Source: DAOMOD01 sp035444205
GTDB taxonomy: Bacteria > Pseudomonadota > Gammaproteobacteria > Xanthomonadales > BPKI01
Reading direction: 5' to 3'
DNA: 7,044 nucleotides
Assembly: GCA_035444205.1 (NCBI GenBank)
Contig: DAOMOD010000217.1
Location: 1-7,044 of the forward strand
Position numbers and translations under genes: made by a program
The notes under the pieces: model-generated
What the model saw: only the letters and a program-made list of their open reading frames with translations
What the model was told of the DNA's origin: nothing
The model's database searches: none
Shown: piece after piece, positions 5,429 to 7,044 of the stretch
Position numbering within the stretch: position 1 is the first letter of the stretch
Layout of the letters: each line of letters opens with the position of its first letter

Positions 5429-6077
5429 TCACTCTGCTTCCATGGAATTGCAGAGCCACGCAAGCAGCCCGCGTTCCACCACAGCCAGGCCCGCCAGTCG
5501 GGGCATGACCCGCTCGCGCAGCCATTGCGGGACGCGGCCCTGGGACTGGAACAACGGGGTAATCCATCGGCTATGTCGCTGGTAGCTCACCGCCAGCGCC
5601 CGTTGGCGCCTTTCATACTCGCGCAGTGCGTCGTCCAGCTTGCAGTGACGGTCGAGAGCCTGGACCAAACATGTTGCACCTGCCAGCGCCAGGTCAAACG
5701 TCCGGAAGCGCTCGCCCCGCGTATCGACCAGCACGCCCCGCAGAGTGTCGACGGAGGCGATCTCGATACCGCGGTGGAGTCTGGTCGCACCTGCATCGGC
5801 GCGCGAAAGCATTTCGTGCAGCCTGCGACGCTCAATGCCGAGCCCGAGGCAGGAATGCCCCCAGCGTCTCGCGTCCCAGTTCAGCAGAACCTTGCCATCG
5901 GCAGTCGTGGCACGCAGAACGGATACAACCGATCCGCAACGCCGGAGCTCTTCCTCGCCCACGTCACCGCAGGCGACAAACGCCGAACGTTTGACCAAGG
6001 TCAATACCACGCCACACACAACCCCGCATGCTGGCCCCAACCGGACAACAAGCAACAACAACCCAACCCGAATCCTT
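5429..6077 (-). pseudogene. Remnant of a UbiH/PHBH-type FAD-dependent monooxygenase
   Basis: Intact relatives are flavoproteins of about 400 residues that hydroxylate aromatic or other substrates using NAD(P)H and O2. Here only pieces remain. The Rossmann start is readable from 6077 as WVVVACCPVGASM, where GGGPVGA would be expected, with no start codon and a TGA just ahead. Near 6005 the reading frame changes, and similarity continues as LTLVKRSAFVA. The middle (DGKVLLNWDARRWG, then GLGIERRRLHEML) is family-like. After FDLALAGA (about 5675) the sequence jumps to TCLVQALDRH and LREYERRQRA, so the roughly 130-residue section with the second FAD motif (GDAAH) is absent. The C-terminal tail to the TGA at 5429 is otherwise well kept. 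The open frame can be extended to 6259, but those residues overlap the rquA-like gene and are not family-like. The original substrate is unknown. A link to quinone chemistry next door is tempting but unsupported. Confidence 0.7.
5991..6004 (+). promoter_or_regulatory. FNR/CRP-type dyad upstream of the rquA-like gene
   Basis: TTGACCAAGGTCAA is a dyad with 6-bp perfect arms and fits TTGA-N6-TCAA, the most conserved bases of FNR/ANR sites (TTGAT-N4-ATCAA). Its centre lies 107 bp before the ATG at 6105. If a class II promoter is assumed, the start point would be near 6039 and the -10 region would fall on CATGCT (6027-6032), a weak match. The site overlaps the flavoprotein remnant, where part of it once encoded TLV, so chance is a real alternative. 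Confidence 0.35.
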
Positions 6078-6089
6078 TCACCTTCCTGT

Positions 6090-6095
6090 GGGGAG
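6090..6095 (+). promoter_or_regulatory. Strong ribosome binding site fixing the rquA-like start
   Basis: GGGGAG lies 9 nt before the ATG at 6105. This supports that codon over the many upstream in-frame positions (the frame is open back to 5745) and over the second Met at 6132. Confidence 0.75.
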
Positions 6096-6104
6096 TACCT
6101 GGCC

Positions 6105-6938
6105 ATGCTGGACGATCGCTCGTTGCGCGTCATGGCCGCCACCGACGAAATAGCGGTGGCGGCGATTTCCGATGTGGTGGACAGGGAGGGATTCGGTACT
6201 GCACCCGCCGCGGCCACCCGGGCCGCTGCCGACCCGACGCTTCCGGCATACTTGGTCAAGCACTACTGGTGGGCCTACCTGTGGCGGCCAGCCGTGTGGT
6301 TCTTCGATCACCAGCCGATCATCAATGCCATCGTCATGGGGCAGTACGGCAAGCTCAACCGTGAGACGGTGCGCCTGCTGAAGCCTGAAAGTGCGGGTTC
6401 GACGGTGATGATCGCCTCGGCCTACGGCAATCTGATCCCGACACTTGCCGCTGCGCTCGATGGCCAGCCGCTGACCGTCGTCGATATCGCGCCGATCCAG
6501 CTCGAACGCGCGCACGCCAAGCTGGCCCGTGTCGGCCTCGAGGATCGTGTGCAGCTCGACCGGATGGATGCGGAACGACTCGGTTATCGCAAGGACCAGT
6601 TCGATACCAGCTTCATGTTCCTGCTGCTGCATGAACTGCCGGACGATGCGCGGCAACGTGCGCTGCGCGAGGCGCTGCGAGTGACACGCGACGGCGGCAG
6701 CCTGGTGCTGGCCGAATACGGCGCCGACGCCGGCACCCACCCGGTGCACCGCTGGCGGCTGCTGCGCTGGATCTTCGGCACCGCGGAACCGTTCCTGCCC
6801 AGCCTGTGGCGCACCGACCTCGACGCCCTGCTGGCCGAATGCGCGGCATCCGAGGGCAAGCGCGTGGTGGCCGAAGAGAAGGTGTCGATCTTCGGCGGCT
6901 TCTACCGGGTGTGGCGCTATCGCATCGAGCGGGCCTGA
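6105..6938 (+). CDS. rquA: RquA-like rhodoquinone biosynthesis protein (methyltransferase fold)
   Basis: RquA converts ubiquinone to rhodoquinone by replacing a methoxy group with an amino group, with S-adenosylmethionine as reported amino donor. Rhodoquinone is a low-potential quinone that lets electrons flow to fumarate under low oxygen. The 277-residue protein has a variable leader (1-45), then PAYLVKHYWWAYLWRPAVWF (47-66) and INAIVMGQYGKL (73-84), which match the characteristic RquA opening. The cofactor region reads VMIASAYGNL (101-110), without the usual glycine-rich GxGxG of UbiE/UbiG-type enzymes; as I recall, RquA proteins share this departure. VVDIAPIQL (125-133) supplies the acidic ribose-binding residue, and FMFLLLHELPDDARQRAL (170-187) and RDGGSLVLAEYG follow the family pattern. 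No membrane helix or signal peptide is evident. It overlaps no intact gene and ends 1 nt before the FrdA-like start. A generic SAM methyltransferase is the alternative; the opening motif and neighbour argue against it. Confidence 0.8.
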   Translation: MLDDRSLRVMAATDEIAVAAISDVVDREGFGTAPAAATRAAADPTLPAYLVKHYWWAYLWRPAVWFFDHQPIINAIVMGQYGKLNRETVRLLKPESAGSTVMIASAYGNLIPTLAAALDGQPLTVVDIAPIQLERAHAKLARVGLEDRVQLDRMDAERLGYRKDQFDTSFMFLLLHELPDDARQRALREALRVTRDGGSLVLAEYGADAGTHPVHRWRLLRWIFGTAEPFLPSLWRTDLDALLAECAASEGKRVVAEEKVSIFGGFYRVWRYRIERA

Positions 6939-6939
6939 C

Positions 6940-7044
6940 ATGCGCACCGTGCAGGTCGACGTGGTGATCATGGGCGCTGGCGGCGCGGGCCTGAGCGCCG
7001 CCATTGCCGTGGCCCAACAGGACCCGTCGCTGCGCGTGGCGCTG
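6940..7044 (+). CDS. frdA: Fumarate reductase flavoprotein subunit, N-terminal part (runs off the window)
   Basis: FrdA holds covalent FAD and reduces fumarate to succinate at the cytoplasmic face of the inner membrane, with FrdB and membrane subunits feeding in electrons from a quinol. Only 35 residues are visible. They read as a short leader (MRTVQVDVVIM), the dinucleotide-binding motif GAGGAGLSAAIAVAQ (12-26; Gly12, Gly14, Gly15, Gly17) and QDPSLRVAL. The pattern matches enterobacterial FrdA (MQTFQADLAIVGAGGAGL, then NPNAKIAL), including length before the motif. SdhA differs after the motif. The His for covalent FAD and the active site lie beyond the window. The ATG is 1 nt after the TGA of the rquA-like gene, so translation is probably coupled. 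SdhA or another succinate-dehydrogenase-superfamily flavoprotein, such as aspartate oxidase, cannot be fully excluded from so short a piece. Confidence 0.72.
   Translation, partial: MRTVQVDVVIMGAGGAGLSAAIAVAQQDPSLRVAL

Noticed and set aside
5745..6104. A 120-residue N-terminal extension of the RquA-like protein
   Set aside because: The frame is open, but the extension crosses the flavoprotein remnant, looks like low-complexity shadow sequence, and the strong ribosome binding site at 6090-6095 marks the ATG at 6105.
2134..6104. Insertion sequence or genomic island with attachment sites
   Set aside because: No transposase, integrase, target-site duplication or tRNA boundary was found, only repeats and decayed genes.
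6078..7004. Long minus-strand open frame (308 codons) opposite rquA and frdA
   Set aside because: The plus strand carries two recognised proteins. The minus-strand frame is His/Arg/Gln-rich without domain signatures, as expected for a shadow in high-GC DNA.

Overview
The window looks like a GC-rich proteobacterial chromosome, most likely a gammaproteobacterium of the Xanthomonadales/Lysobacterales type. The reasons are the DUF2244-ctaC-ctaD gene order, REP-like intergenic palindromes of a kind common in that group, and the high-GC codon use. The taxon is an inference; a betaproteobacterium is not excluded.

Left part (1-1776, all minus strand): the start of an aerobic respiratory operon. A DUF2244 membrane protein is followed by ctaC (cytochrome c oxidase subunit II, complete, all CuA ligands present) and ctaD (subunit I, cut off by the window edge). 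The gaps are about 30 nt, and a plausible sigma-70 promoter lies just upstream of the first gene.

Middle part (1777-6077): an accessory stretch showing decay. It has a composite REP-like palindrome, then a SWIM/SNF2-type helicase gene. That gene has lost the segment holding the Walker A motif, and the two remaining halves are in different frames. A second patch of REP-like repeats follows, then a VapBC-type toxin-antitoxin pair. The toxin is intact, but the antitoxin frame is interrupted by an in-frame TAG before its likely toxin-binding tail. The last element is a convergent remnant of a flavin monooxygenase of the UbiH/PHBH superfamily, with a degraded Rossmann start and an internal deletion.

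Right part (6105-7044, plus strand): an intact gene resembling rquA, the methyltransferase-like enzyme that converts ubiquinone to rhodoquinone. One base after it begins a gene whose N-terminus closely resembles FrdA, the fumarate reductase flavoprotein. A TTGA-N6-TCAA dyad of the FNR/CRP type lies about 100 bp upstream. Together these suggest an oxygen-responsive unit for rhodoquinol-driven fumarate reduction, a few kilobases from the aerobic terminal oxidase. This is the most interesting system in the window.

No rRNA, tRNA, CRISPR array, transposase or integrase was seen.
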